Source: Bacteroidales bacterium
GTDB taxonomy: Bacteria; Bacteroidota; Bacteroidia; Bacteroidales; JAGOPY01
DNA length: 32,552 nt
Direction of reading: 5' to 3'
Assembly: GCA_019429045.1 (NCBI GenBank)
Contig: JAHYJL010000011.1
Location: 1-32,552, forward strand
Part shown: piece by piece, positions 7,429 to 16,093 of the stretch
Layout of the letters: every line of letters begins with the position of its first letter
How positions within the stretch are numbered: position 1 is the first letter of the stretch
Program-made: the position numbers and the translations under genes
Notes under the pieces: generated by a model
What the model saw: only the letters and a program-made list of their open reading frames with translations
Told to the model about the DNA's origin: nothing
The model's database searches: none

Positions 7429-8608
7429 TTTTCCAGTCTTGAACCTTTGCTACCCGGCAAACGGGCTCCACTGGGCTGGCTCCCTCTTTCAGCCTGTACC
7501 AGCGCCAGCACATCGTCCCTTCACCATGACCGGCTGTCTCCAGCCAATTGCGGTGACCGGGATCCCGGTGGGCGACAATGACCCGGACACTGCCATCCGC
7601 TTCAGACTGTGCCCCGGCTTTGTTGATGCAAATATTGAAATACCGGTAATCGAGCGACTCCATCCAGTAATTGTTCAGCTGAAAATTCCAGGTGTCGCAG
7701 TCAGGTGGCTTCACATCGATCACCAGCATTTCATCATCTTCCAGTTTCCAGTGGCTGTGGTAGTAAATGATTCCGGCATCCCCGCCGGCAGCGTTCGAAA
7801 TGGCAGGGTCAAACTGCGGCAGCTTGTTGGTATGTTCCCGGAAACCTTTGGCCCAACGAGCGAATAGGAGAGGAGCCCCCGCTACGAACATGGCCGCTGT
7901 CTTCAAACCTTCGTCAACCCGACTTGGAGTGAGTGGATCTGGTGAAGCCCTGCCATCCAGGTTTTCGATAACAACATCAACCGGTATCTCGGATTGTCTG
8001 TCGGCAAAGGTCTGACGGACCATTACCAATGTGGTGTTATCTTCCATTTTCAGCCAGTTCTTCCCTTTTGGTGTTTTGCTCAGGATGATCTCAAAACTGC
8101 CATCGGGCTCACAGACCAGTTGATCCTGTTCAATTTTGCCGCAGGGCGCCAGGCCGCCGGTAGTGCCGTAATTTCCGTTTTGCGTGAAGAAACCAACATA
8201 GTCGATGCTATTTCTTTTCCCGGTGATCCGGTATTCATACTCCCCGCTGATCTGGGCATTCAGGTAAACATTGTCGGGATTGTCAGCGCCCATTTTCACC
8301 GTTTCGTGGACCATCCGGCGAAAAATCGGGAACGCCGGGTCGCTGTATTCGACAAATGCCTCCAGGCCCGCCCGGGTCAGCCTTGTCAGGTAGCGTACTC
8401 CTTCCGCCTGCTGGAAAGGATCCTGCGGAGCCCCTGGGTGCATCAGTACCGCCCCGGCCAGTTTCAGCCGGTCGCAGAATTCCTCCCACGACTTTCCTGT
8501 GACAATCCGCCGGGCCGACTCGTCATCCTCCGTTTTCCCGGCCAGTTTCAGCCTGAACTTTCTGAAAGCCTTAAGGATTCTAAGGAAAGTAAACAGCAGT
8601 TTTCTCAT
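7412..8608 (-). CDS. DUF1214-domain-containing protein
   Basis: NWLKMEDNTTLVMVRQTFADRQSEIPVDVVIENLDG and WNFQLNNYWMESLDYRY; overlaps the sulfotransferase start by 17 nt. Confidence 0.75.
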   Translation of the reverse strand: MRKLLFTFLRILKAFRKFRLKLAGKTEDDESARRIVTGKSWEEFCDRLKLAGAVLMHPGAPQDPFQQAEGVRYLTRLTRAGLEAFVEYSDPAFPIFRRMVHETVKMGADNPDNVYLNAQISGEYEYRITGKRNSIDYVGFFTQNGNYGTTGGLAPCGKIEQDQLVCEPDGSFEIILSKTPKGKNWLKMEDNTTLVMVRQTFADRQSEIPVDVVIENLDGRASPDPLTPSRVDEGLKTAAMFVAGAPLLFARWAKGFREHTNKLPQFDPAISNAAGGDAGIIYYHSHWKLEDDEMLVIDVKPPDCDTWNFQLNNYWMESLDYRYFNICINKAGAQSEADGSVRVIVAHRDPGHRNWLETAGHGEGTMCWRWYRLKEGASPVEPVCRVAKVQDWKIDEKP

Positions 8609-8673
8609 GCCGGGAAGAATTTTTTATTATCGTGGCCTTTATAACGGTTGCTGTCTTGTTAGCCACTCACTCT

Positions 8674-10353
8674 TCATTGTCTAAGCCAATTAAGCGCCTC
8701 CTGTGTAATTCCGCGGTACCATTCTACCTCATTATCTGTTAAATGAGTTAATTCAATTGAACGTTCAAAAAACCGTTTAATATGACTCGGTTCAGGAATA
8801 TAACTTGCGTTATATGAGTCCTCAACCATTTTAATAAACACACTCAAAGGCAATGGAACTATTGTGGAACTACCACCATAGTAATAAATGTTCATTTTAT
8901 GCAAAGCATAAAAATGTGCTATACATGCCTCATTGATAATAGGTGCAATGAATAAACAATAGGCTGGTTTTTCAGTTTCTCTTTTATATTTTGCTAGGTG
9001 TCTTGTAATTGGTTCACCCTCTGTTTCATACTGTCTCTGACCACTTTTCATTGTTACTTCAACAGTCAACCCAAAATCACCATAATCACAAACAATGTCA
9101 GCTATATTTCCTTGAGCAGTTGACATTGGATTACCATAGTCATCGAATTTTAAGTTCGCAGTTACTATCCCTCCATCTAACATTGCCATTGCTCGCCAAG
9201 TATTCCACTCAAGCATTAATGGAGTGTCGTAGAGCGAATTGTCGAGAATCTGCTCAAAGGTTGTATTTATGTCCTCAAAAAGACGATAATCTTTAATCGC
9301 AGCAACCTGTTCTGTAAGTATTTGTTCTTTTCTATTTTCTAACTCAACTTCTAAAATGTTTTTCAGATCTTTTAATGTTGCTTCTTTAGGTATCTGAAAT
9401 TGGGGAAAAGTATAACGTAGTTGATGTTCAAGTAACTCTCTGTTATCTGTTAATAGAACTGGAAATAGTGGGTTGCCTAGATAAGCAATATATTGCCTTT
9501 CATTATCAATGAAGCAAGGTTCTCTATCAGTATTTTGTAAGAAGTAATCAACTTCTTGAATTTTTTCAGGCACGATTGTAATTGATTTTCCTAAGTGCGA
9601 GATTTTGACTAATCCTGTTACCCTTAAGTATCGGAAGCAGGCATCTGCATAATCTCTCATGTTATTTGCTTTAGTTCTCAGAAACTTTGTAACTGAAGCA
9701 TCTTTTGTCTCTCTTGTTAATGTGTTCCCTGAAATAATTTCATCATGATAAATTTCTCGTAGTTCTTGTTCCAAATATTCTGATCGAAACTTTTTGTAGT
9801 TCCCGTCATTCTCTGCTTTCGCAGTCCTGAATTGATCAATTTTCTGAAGGATTGCATAAAATTGCCTATAATCAACTAATTGTAATCCAAACAGCATCAA
9901 TTCATCAAATTTCAATGAACCTAAATATCTAATGAGTCTGAATAGTTCGAGATAAGGTTTTACCCAAAAGTCAGCCGACTCTTCTGTTGGTTTGTGATAA
10001 GGTGAGGGAATTTGAAATTTGAGTAATTGTCTTAAAAATATCTCCTCTTTTCTTCTTGAGTTTACTAATTCTTCACCTGCTGGAGTTAACTGAATGTATG
10101 GAGAAAGGACAACAAATCCAAGTGCTTTTGGTGCTCTGTTAATTCGATCTCTTGCACTGAAAGCCGGATCATTGGCACCTTTGCCGTAGAAATAATTCTC
10201 CTCTCTCAATAACTCCATAAATGCTCTCTGTGTTTCTGAGTTCCATCTCTGACCTGCAAAATGGGTGTTCAATAATCCGATTTCGGGAATCATTTTAGCA
10301 GGAGTCCTAGGGGATGTAGTTACGAAAATTACTTTACTGTCAATTCTTGCCAT
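8674..10353 (-). CDS. AlwI-family type II restriction endonuclease
   Basis: N-terminus IFVTTSPRTPAKMIPEIGLL...RWNSETQRAFM..ARDRINRAPKALGFV is AlwI-family-like; adjacent to a Dam-type methylase. Confidence 0.85.
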   Translation of the reverse strand: MARIDSKVIFVTTSPRTPAKMIPEIGLLNTHFAGQRWNSETQRAFMELLREENYFYGKGANDPAFSARDRINRAPKALGFVVLSPYIQLTPAGEELVNSRRKEEIFLRQLLKFQIPSPYHKPTEESADFWVKPYLELFRLIRYLGSLKFDELMLFGLQLVDYRQFYAILQKIDQFRTAKAENDGNYKKFRSEYLEQELREIYHDEIISGNTLTRETKDASVTKFLRTKANNMRDYADACFRYLRVTGLVKISHLGKSITIVPEKIQEVDYFLQNTDREPCFIDNERQYIAYLGNPLFPVLLTDNRELLEHQLRYTFPQFQIPKEATLKDLKNILEVELENRKEQILTEQVAAIKDYRLFEDINTTFEQILDNSLYDTPLMLEWNTWRAMAMLDGGIVTANLKFDDYGNPMSTAQGNIADIVCDYGDFGLTVEVTMKSGQRQYETEGEPITRHLAKYKRETEKPAYCLFIAPIINEACIAHFYALHKMNIYYYGGSSTIVPLPLSVFIKMVEDSYNASYIPEPSHIKRFFERSIELTHLTDNEVEWYRGITQEALNWLRQ

Positions 10354-10359
10354 ATCTGT

Positions 10360-11268
10360 TTACAGTGATAGTTCCTTTTCAAATTCTAATTGTGGATACA
10401 GTTTTCTTGCTACATTACCATAATTTGAGATTAAAATATGGTTAGCGGTAGATTTAAATCTATTTCTAATATTTACAGCATATGCTTTTCCATATTCATC
10501 AACAATCATATCTCCATATAATTTTTCTGTTAACACCGTTCTCCCAATGACCATCAAGGCTTTACATTTTAAAGATCTGTAAAGGTTCGCTAATTCAATG
10601 TGATTATTTTCATTAAACCCATCTTTGTATTCAACGTTTCCATAGTCCGAAAATACACAGTCATATGGAGGGTCTAAAAAAATAAAATCCTCCTCAGAAG
10701 CCATTTTAAATATTTCGGAATAGTCGAGATTATAAATTTCAGTATTTGCAAGTAATTTACTGTGTGATTCTGTTACTAATGACGTATTTAAATTGGCGTA
10801 TCGTCCGTATGGTACATTATATTCTCCTTTTGCATTATATCTAATCATACCAGAATAAGCAGTTTTGTTAATGAAGAAGTAGAGGAAAGCATCAGAATAT
10901 TGCTTTTCAGTTAATTCATTGAACATATCTCGTATTTTATAGTAAAGGCGTTCATTTTCGTCATCTACCCTTTCTTCAGGCCTCATTTTCTTTAAATCTT
11001 CATACTTTCTGCGATTTTTTTTATATAGTTTTTCTATCTCAGTAAGCTCAGGTTTTAGGGTTTCAAAGTTGTCTTTTACGCCCATATAAAATGCCATTAA
11101 CTTTGAGTTAATATCATTGATTATTGCTTTTTTAGGTTCTAATTGAAAGAATAATGCACCACCTCCAAAGAATGGTTCAATATAGCGTCCGCTATATTTT
11201 GGGATATGCTTGATCAAATACTTGATCTCTTTTGATTTTCCTCCTCTATATTTTATCAATGGTTTCAT
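10360..11268 (-). CDS. DNA adenine methyltransferase (D12/Dam class)
   Basis: IKYRGGKSKEIKYL..RYIEPFFGGGALFF (FxGxG motif), DFIFLDPPYD (DPPY motif). Confidence 0.93.
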   Translation of the reverse strand: MKPLIKYRGGKSKEIKYLIKHIPKYSGRYIEPFFGGGALFFQLEPKKAIINDINSKLMAFYMGVKDNFETLKPELTEIEKLYKKNRRKYEDLKKMRPEERVDDENERLYYKIRDMFNELTEKQYSDAFLYFFINKTAYSGMIRYNAKGEYNVPYGRYANLNTSLVTESHSKLLANTEIYNLDYSEIFKMASEEDFIFLDPPYDCVFSDYGNVEYKDGFNENNHIELANLYRSLKCKALMVIGRTVLTEKLYGDMIVDEYGKAYAVNIRNRFKSTANHILISNYGNVARKLYPQLEFEKELSL

Positions 11269-11576
11269 GCTTTGGCAGTTTTACGTTTATACTTTACAAT
11301 AATATCAGCAACAAAATTGAGGATTTGTGTTGCTTCCTCCTCTTCGGCAATAATTTTATAAACTTGATCTGCCGACCAATAAAGATTTAGCTCATTAGTG
11401 TCGACCTGAAGCAGGTTTGCAAGAATTCTTAATTGCTCTCTTTTCGCCCGTCTGTCGCCCTTTTCAATTTTACAATATGTAGCAGTGTCAATTTCCAGCG
11501 CAGCAGCTAACTGTCTTTGAGGGATTTGTTTATCCTCTCGAAGTTCCCTAATTTTATTACCAAAAACATTTGACAT
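11265..11576 (-). CDS. XRE-family HTH regulator (controller-like) of the R-M operon
   Basis: IRELREDKQIPQRQLAAALEIDTATYCKIEKGDRRAKREQLRILANLL; 4-nt overlap with the methylase gene. Confidence 0.88.
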   Translation of the reverse strand: MSNVFGNKIRELREDKQIPQRQLAAALEIDTATYCKIEKGDRRAKREQLRILANLLQVDTNELNLYWSADQVYKIIAEEEEATQILNFVADIIVKYKRKTAKA

Positions 11577-11599
11577 AATATTGTCTTGTCATTATTTGG

Positions 11600-11607
11600 C
11601 AAATATA
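11600..11607 (-). promoter_or_regulatory. Candidate -7 box (TATATTTG) upstream of the XRE/R-M operon
   Basis: Matches TAnnTTTG, 24 nt from the start codon; no clear -33 box. Confidence 0.4.
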
Positions 11608-11705
11608 ATATGTTTTTCTATTATTTATTCTTTTTATCAATGATTTCGTTGTGACGTTATCTGGGGTGAACGGCTAATGGACGTGTAAAGATATAAAAAT
11701 GCATG

Positions 11706-11733
11706 ACTGACTTTTTGCATTTAAAAAGTCAGT
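11706..11733. terminator. Perfect 11-bp hairpin in the divergent R-M / sulfur operon intergenic region (terminator or regulatory stem)
   Basis: ACTGACTTTTT gcattt AAAAAGTCAGT. Confidence 0.45.
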
Positions 11734-11840
11734 ATATTTCCCGCCTTATTTAAACCTGTTATAGATTACATTCCGGTTTCTCGTATTCAGCTAACTGAAT
11801 AATTCTTTTTTCTAATTTCGGCCCTGTTTATAGATGGATT

Positions 11841-12080
11841 ATGGAAAAGGTCTGCCCGAATTACGAAGGTTGCCGCCTGGTCAGAACGGCGGTCGTCGAA
11901 CCGGATGATACAAAAAGGGAAGCGTATATCGAAGCGTATTGCCTCAGGGAGGAAACCTGGAGAAAATGCAAAAGGTACACTACCCGCAAGGCGCTCTGGA
12001 TTTGCCCCGATTTTGTCCTCCCGGATTCGGATATCAGTGAGGATGAAATTCTCGACAGATCAGAACAAGGAGAGCCATAA
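11841..12080 (+). CDS. Small cysteine-containing protein (five Cys), unknown function
   Basis: CPNYEGC...YCLREETWRKCKRYTT...WICPDF; first gene of the DsrC operon. Confidence 0.7.
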   Translation: MEKVCPNYEGCRLVRTAVVEPDDTKREAYIEAYCLREETWRKCKRYTTRKALWICPDFVLPDSDISEDEILDRSEQGEP

Positions 12081-12082
12081 TC

Positions 12083-12124
12083 ATTTAACATTTAACGTTT
12101 AACATTTAACATTTAACATTTAAC
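12083..12124. repeat. Six 7-bp tandem units (ATTTAAC)
   Basis: atttaac atttaac gtttaac atttaac atttaac atttaac. Confidence 0.9.
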
Positions 12125-12154
12125 ATTAAGAATTCAACAGTTAACATTACCGGA

Positions 12155-12472
12155 ATGCCAACAATAGAAATAGAAGGCCGCGTTTTTGAGGTTGATGGCG
12201 ACGGATTCCTGTCGCAACCCGAATCATGGGACCACGAAGTGGCCGAGATGATTGCACGATACGACGGGATCGATCCGATGAGCGAAAAACACTGGGCGAT
12301 CGTCAACATTATCCGTCGCAATTACGAAGAAAAGGGGATGGCGCCGATGATCCGGACCATCTGCCAGGAAACAGGCTTGCGCCTGCGGGAAATCTATGAA
12401 CTTTTCCCGCTGGGCCCGGCCCGTGGCGCCTGCCGTGTAGCCGGCCTGCCCAAACCTGACGGCTGTGTATAA
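12155..12472 (+). CDS. DsrC/TusE-family sulfur carrier protein, two-cysteine (DsrC-type) C-terminus
   Basis: DPMSEKHWAIVNIIRRNYEEKGMAPMIRTICQETGL...LGPARGACRVAGLPKPDGCV. Confidence 0.95.
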   Translation: MPTIEIEGRVFEVDGDGFLSQPESWDHEVAEMIARYDGIDPMSEKHWAIVNIIRRNYEEKGMAPMIRTICQETGLRLREIYELFPLGPARGACRVAGLPKPDGCV

Positions 12473-12475
12473 ATC

Positions 12476-13138
12476 ATGACAGAGATGGACTGGTATCAAT
12501 GGATGGCGCTGGCTGCACTGGGTTTTTGCCTGGTCTTATGCCTGTATCACTTTTTCAGGTTGATCAGGCTTGGGAAACCTGTCGATTATTCCAGCCCTGC
12601 GGGTAATATTGCACAGGGCGTCAAATATGCCTTCACAGGAGCTATGGACCCCCGCTGGAAAGAATCGGCACGGCTTCACCTCCCCACCTATACTGCCGGC
12701 CTATTCTATCATACAGGAACTTTTCTTTCGATCCTGCTTTTCTTCCCTGTTGTATTCGGATACATGCCACAGGGATGGCTTGCTTCGATAATTTCGGCGT
12801 TTCTTTTCATTTCTGCCTTTAGCGGAACCGCCATTCTTATTAAAAGAATGATCAGAAAAGAACTCCGCTCCCTCTCCAACCCCGATGATTTCATCTCGAA
12901 CCTCCTCGTCACACTCTTTCAATTCCTGACATTACTGGTCATCCTCCTCCCCCTCCTACACTCCTACAGTCCTACCGTCCTACCGTCCTACTACCTCATC
13001 TTCACGCTACTGATGCTATATCTTCCGCTCGGAAAGCTCAGGCATGTGGTCTATTTCTTCGCTGCACGATACCATTTAGGCAATTTTTATGGGAGAAGGG
13101 GCGTTTGGCCTCCACAACGGATTAATGCTGAAGACTGA
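12476..13138 (+). CDS. NarI/DsrM-like integral membrane protein (putative quinone-interacting subunit)
   Basis: Multiple TM helices with candidate heme-ligand His (GLFYHTG, KLRHVVYFFAARYHLG); located between dsrC and a dsrK-like gene. Confidence 0.65.
   Translation: MTEMDWYQWMALAALGFCLVLCLYHFFRLIRLGKPVDYSSPAGNIAQGVKYAFTGAMDPRWKESARLHLPTYTAGLFYHTGTFLSILLFFPVVFGYMPQGWLASIISAFLFISAFSGTAILIKRMIRKELRSLSNPDDFISNLLVTLFQFLTLLVILLPLLHSYSPTVLPSYYLIFTLLMLYLPLGKLRHVVYFFAARYHLGNFYGRRGVWPPQRINAED
12953..12992. repeat. Five 8-bp tandem units inside the DsrM-like CDS
   Basis: ctcctaca ctcctaca gtcctacc gtcctacc gtcctact. Confidence 0.85.
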
Positions 13139-14433
13139 TGAAGAAATTGACGGAAGAACAGAGGCGAAAGGCGCTCGAAGTATTTGAGAACTTCAGCGAC
13201 AGCAAGCTGCTGACCCATCTGAACAGCTGCGTGCACTGCGGCCTTTGTGCCGAAAGCTGCATGTACTACCAGGTATATAAGGATGCCCATTATGTGCCTG
13301 CAAAGAAGGTCGACATGGTGTCATCCATATATCGCCGGTATCATACCCTGAGCGGCAAGCTTGTTCCCTGGCTGACCGGTGCCCGTGACCTTGATGAGGA
13401 AGCCCTCGAAGAGATGATCGATCTTTTCTACGGTAGCTGCACGATCTGCAGCCGTTGCACCATGCACTGCTCCATCGGGGTGGACATTGGCTACCTGGTA
13501 AGGATTGGCCGTGCCATGCTGGCCGGCATGGGCTTTGTGCCGGCCACACTCCAATCCACTGTAGATGCAGCCATCAACACCGGGAATAATATGGCAATCC
13601 CCGAACAGGATCTCATCGATACGCTCAAATGGCTGGAAGAAGAACTTCAGTTTGAAGTGAATGATGAAAAGGCCGGGATCCCTTTGAATGTTCCGGGAAA
13701 AGACATCATGTACACCCTGAACCCGCGGGAGCCCATGTTTTTCCCATTATCCATCGCTGCCATGGCAAAGATATTCTATGCCGCCGGTGAAAGTTGGACG
13801 CTCTCCACGAGGATGTATGACGTTACAAATTACGGGTACTTCTCCGGGAATATACAGGAGGCCACGGCCATTGCCCAAAGATTATATGACGAAATGGAAC
13901 ACATACAGGCCCGGCGTTGCGTGCTGGCCGAATGTGGTCACGGTATAAGGGCGTTCCGATGGGAAGCCCCGAACTACTTGGGGAAACCCTTCCCGTTCGA
14001 GGTGATCACCTCCGTTGAGTTGCTGGCAGAATATATCCGGCAGGGCAGGATCAAAGTCGACCCGGCCAGGATACCGGAGAAAGTAACCCTGCACGACCCC
14101 TGCAACCTGGTGCGTAGCGGCGGGGTGATTGAAATGCAACGCTATATTTTGCGGAAAAGTGTCAGCGATTTTGTGGAGATGACCCCTCATGGCGCCGATA
14201 ACTATTGCTGTGGCGGAGGCGGCGGACAACTGTCCATGAGCGAATACAACGAACGGAGGATGAAGATTACAGGATTGAAAGCGGACCAGATTAAAAATAC
14301 CGGGGCTGCGATTGTTTGCACACCCTGTCACAATTGTGTCGATCAGCTGATCCAGACCAATGCGGTTTACAAGCTTGGCGTGAAGATCATGACCCTCGCC
14401 GAGATCGTGGCCGATGCGCTTATTTTAGAATAA
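13138..14433 (+). CDS. DsrK/HdrD-like (Fe-S)-binding protein with CCG domain
   Basis: CVHCGLCAESC and CTICSRCTMHC clusters; LHDPCNLV...NYCCGGGGG...CTPCHNC CCG motif. Confidence 0.88.
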   Translation: MKKLTEEQRRKALEVFENFSDSKLLTHLNSCVHCGLCAESCMYYQVYKDAHYVPAKKVDMVSSIYRRYHTLSGKLVPWLTGARDLDEEALEEMIDLFYGSCTICSRCTMHCSIGVDIGYLVRIGRAMLAGMGFVPATLQSTVDAAINTGNNMAIPEQDLIDTLKWLEEELQFEVNDEKAGIPLNVPGKDIMYTLNPREPMFFPLSIAAMAKIFYAAGESWTLSTRMYDVTNYGYFSGNIQEATAIAQRLYDEMEHIQARRCVLAECGHGIRAFRWEAPNYLGKPFPFEVITSVELLAEYIRQGRIKVDPARIPEKVTLHDPCNLVRSGGVIEMQRYILRKSVSDFVEMTPHGADNYCCGGGGGQLSMSEYNERRMKITGLKADQIKNTGAAIVCTPCHNCVDQLIQTNAVYKLGVKIMTLAEIVADALILE

Positions 14434-14441
14434 TCTCACTT

Positions 14442-15599
14442 ATGAAAATCATTTATCTCGATAATTCAGCAACATCTTTTCCGAAACCGGATGAGGTCTA
14501 TCAGTTCATGGATTCTTTTTACCGCAAAAATGGCGTCAACCCCGGCAGATCAGGATTTGATGCTGCCATTGCGGTCGAGGAAATGGTGCAGGGGACGCGG
14601 AAGCTGTTGACCGGACTGTTTAACGGGGATGATCCGAACCGGCTGACTTTCAGCTATAACGCCAGCGATTCGCTGAATATGATCCTTCAGGGCCTTGCCG
14701 AAAAAGGCGACCACGTGATAACCACCATGCTGGAACATAATTCTGTCCTGCGACCGCTTCACCACCTGATGCTTGAGGGGATCATCGAGGTGACCATCGT
14801 CCCCTTTGATGCGCAAGGTTATGTTGATCCTGAAGACATCAGAAAAGCGATCCGGAAGAACACCAGGATGGTGGTGGTCAATCACTGCTCCAATGTGATC
14901 GGAACGGTCCAGCCGGTGGTGGAGATTGGCAGGATCTGCAAGGAGAATGGAATTTACTTTGTGGTGGATGCCAGCCAGAGCGCCGGCGCGATACCCATCG
15001 ATATGAAAGCAATGAGCATTGACGTGCTGGTGTTTACCGGTCACAAATGCCTGATGGGCCCGACGGGTATCGGGGGCTCTTATGTGATGGAAAACATACC
15101 CGTCCGTGGAACCCGTTTCGGAGGGACCGGTGTCCGCTCAGCCCAGAAAACCCACCTGGAGGAATTCCCCTACCGCCTGGAATGCGGCACATTGAATATT
15201 GTAGGGGTGGCAGGCTTGTACGCCGGCACAAAATGGGTCATCGGGCAGGGAATTGAAGAGCTGCATGCCCGTGAAATGGCGCTGTGGGATAAAATGAGAA
15301 AGGGCATTCAGCAAATAGATAACGTGGTGACCTATTGTGCCGAAAGCCCTGAAAATCGTAATCATGTCCTGAGTTTCAACGTAAAAGGTTTCGAATCAGG
15401 AGATACGGGGACTTTGCTGGATGTTGATTATAACATCGCCTGCCGTACCGGTTTGCATTGCGCACCCTTGGTACACCAGGGATTGGGAACCGATAAGATC
15501 CATGGGACCGTCCGGTTCAGTGTCGGTCCGTTTAATACAGAAGAACAAATTGACCTGGCCATACAGGCAGTGGCTGAAATCGCCTCACTCAGGAGATAA
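14442..15599 (+). CDS. Class V aminotransferase (cysteine desulfurase family); ORF opens at 14316
   Basis: IIYLDNSATSFPKPDEV; VVDASQSAGAIPIDMKAMSIDVLVFTGHKCLMGPTGIGG (PLP Lys); CRTGLHCAPLVHQGLG (candidate catalytic Cys). Confidence 0.92.
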   Translation: MKIIYLDNSATSFPKPDEVYQFMDSFYRKNGVNPGRSGFDAAIAVEEMVQGTRKLLTGLFNGDDPNRLTFSYNASDSLNMILQGLAEKGDHVITTMLEHNSVLRPLHHLMLEGIIEVTIVPFDAQGYVDPEDIRKAIRKNTRMVVVNHCSNVIGTVQPVVEIGRICKENGIYFVVDASQSAGAIPIDMKAMSIDVLVFTGHKCLMGPTGIGGSYVMENIPVRGTRFGGTGVRSAQKTHLEEFPYRLECGTLNIVGVAGLYAGTKWVIGQGIEELHAREMALWDKMRKGIQQIDNVVTYCAESPENRNHVLSFNVKGFESGDTGTLLDVDYNIACRTGLHCAPLVHQGLGTDKIHGTVRFSVGPFNTEEQIDLAIQAVAEIASLRR

Positions 15600-15623
15600 T
15601 CCTATCCCACTGAGCGGTATCCA

Positions 15624-15908
15624 TTAATATCTTCTGAATTCGCGTCTCGGGGGCTTCGGGCCTTCATTGGCCGGCCGGGCTTTCTTTACTACGATCTGGC
15701 TGTTGTCGTATTCGCATTCATTCAGTTCGTTGATAGCCTTGTTGGCTTCTTCTTCGTTCTTCATTTCAACGAATCCAAAACGCTTTGACCTGCCGGTCAT
15801 CCTGTCGAAGATAACATTCGCAGAAACGACTTCACCGTATTCTGCAAAAAGAGTTCTTAGATCCTCACTCGTAGTGGAAGCACTGAGTTTTGCTACAAAA
15901 ATGTTCAT
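15624..15908 (-). CDS. RRM-type RNA-binding protein
   Basis: MNIFVAKLS (RNP2) and SKRFGFVEM (RNP1) motifs. Confidence 0.94.
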   Translation of the reverse strand: MNIFVAKLSASTTSEDLRTLFAEYGEVVSANVIFDRMTGRSKRFGFVEMKNEEEANKAINELNECEYDNSQIVVKKARPANEGPKPPRREFRRY

Positions 15909-16008
15909 GTGAAAAAAAATAAATGATTAATAAAAAAGGGTCTGGGGATTAATTATTTTAAAAATTTTGACCTTGAGGTGTAAAACGATTTTATTTTAAT
16001 TAAGCATG

Positions 16009-16041
16009 CAAAGATAATACTAAATTAATAAATTATGCAAA
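16009..16041 (-). promoter_or_regulatory. Candidate Bacteroidota promoter of the RRM gene: TTTG-N21-TATCTTTG
   Basis: -33 TTTG at 16038-16041 and -7 TATCTTTG at 16009-16016 (minus strand); implies a roughly 90-100 nt 5'UTR. Confidence 0.55.
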
Positions 16042-16093
16042 TTGATGTTTTTTTTATCTTTTTTTTAACTTATTGAAAATGAACTATTAATCT

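Noticed and set aside
7027-7581. 184-aa plus-strand ORF
   Set aside because: Antisense to the well-supported sulfotransferase/DUF1214 genes; low-complexity, no recognisable domain.
8640-11680. attC-like or integron-like sequences flanking the R-M island (ataacggttgctgtcttgttagcc and cgttatctggggtgaacggctaa)
   Set aside because: They do not fit the GTTRRRY/RYYYAAC core pattern and no integrase is present; similarity too weak to claim.
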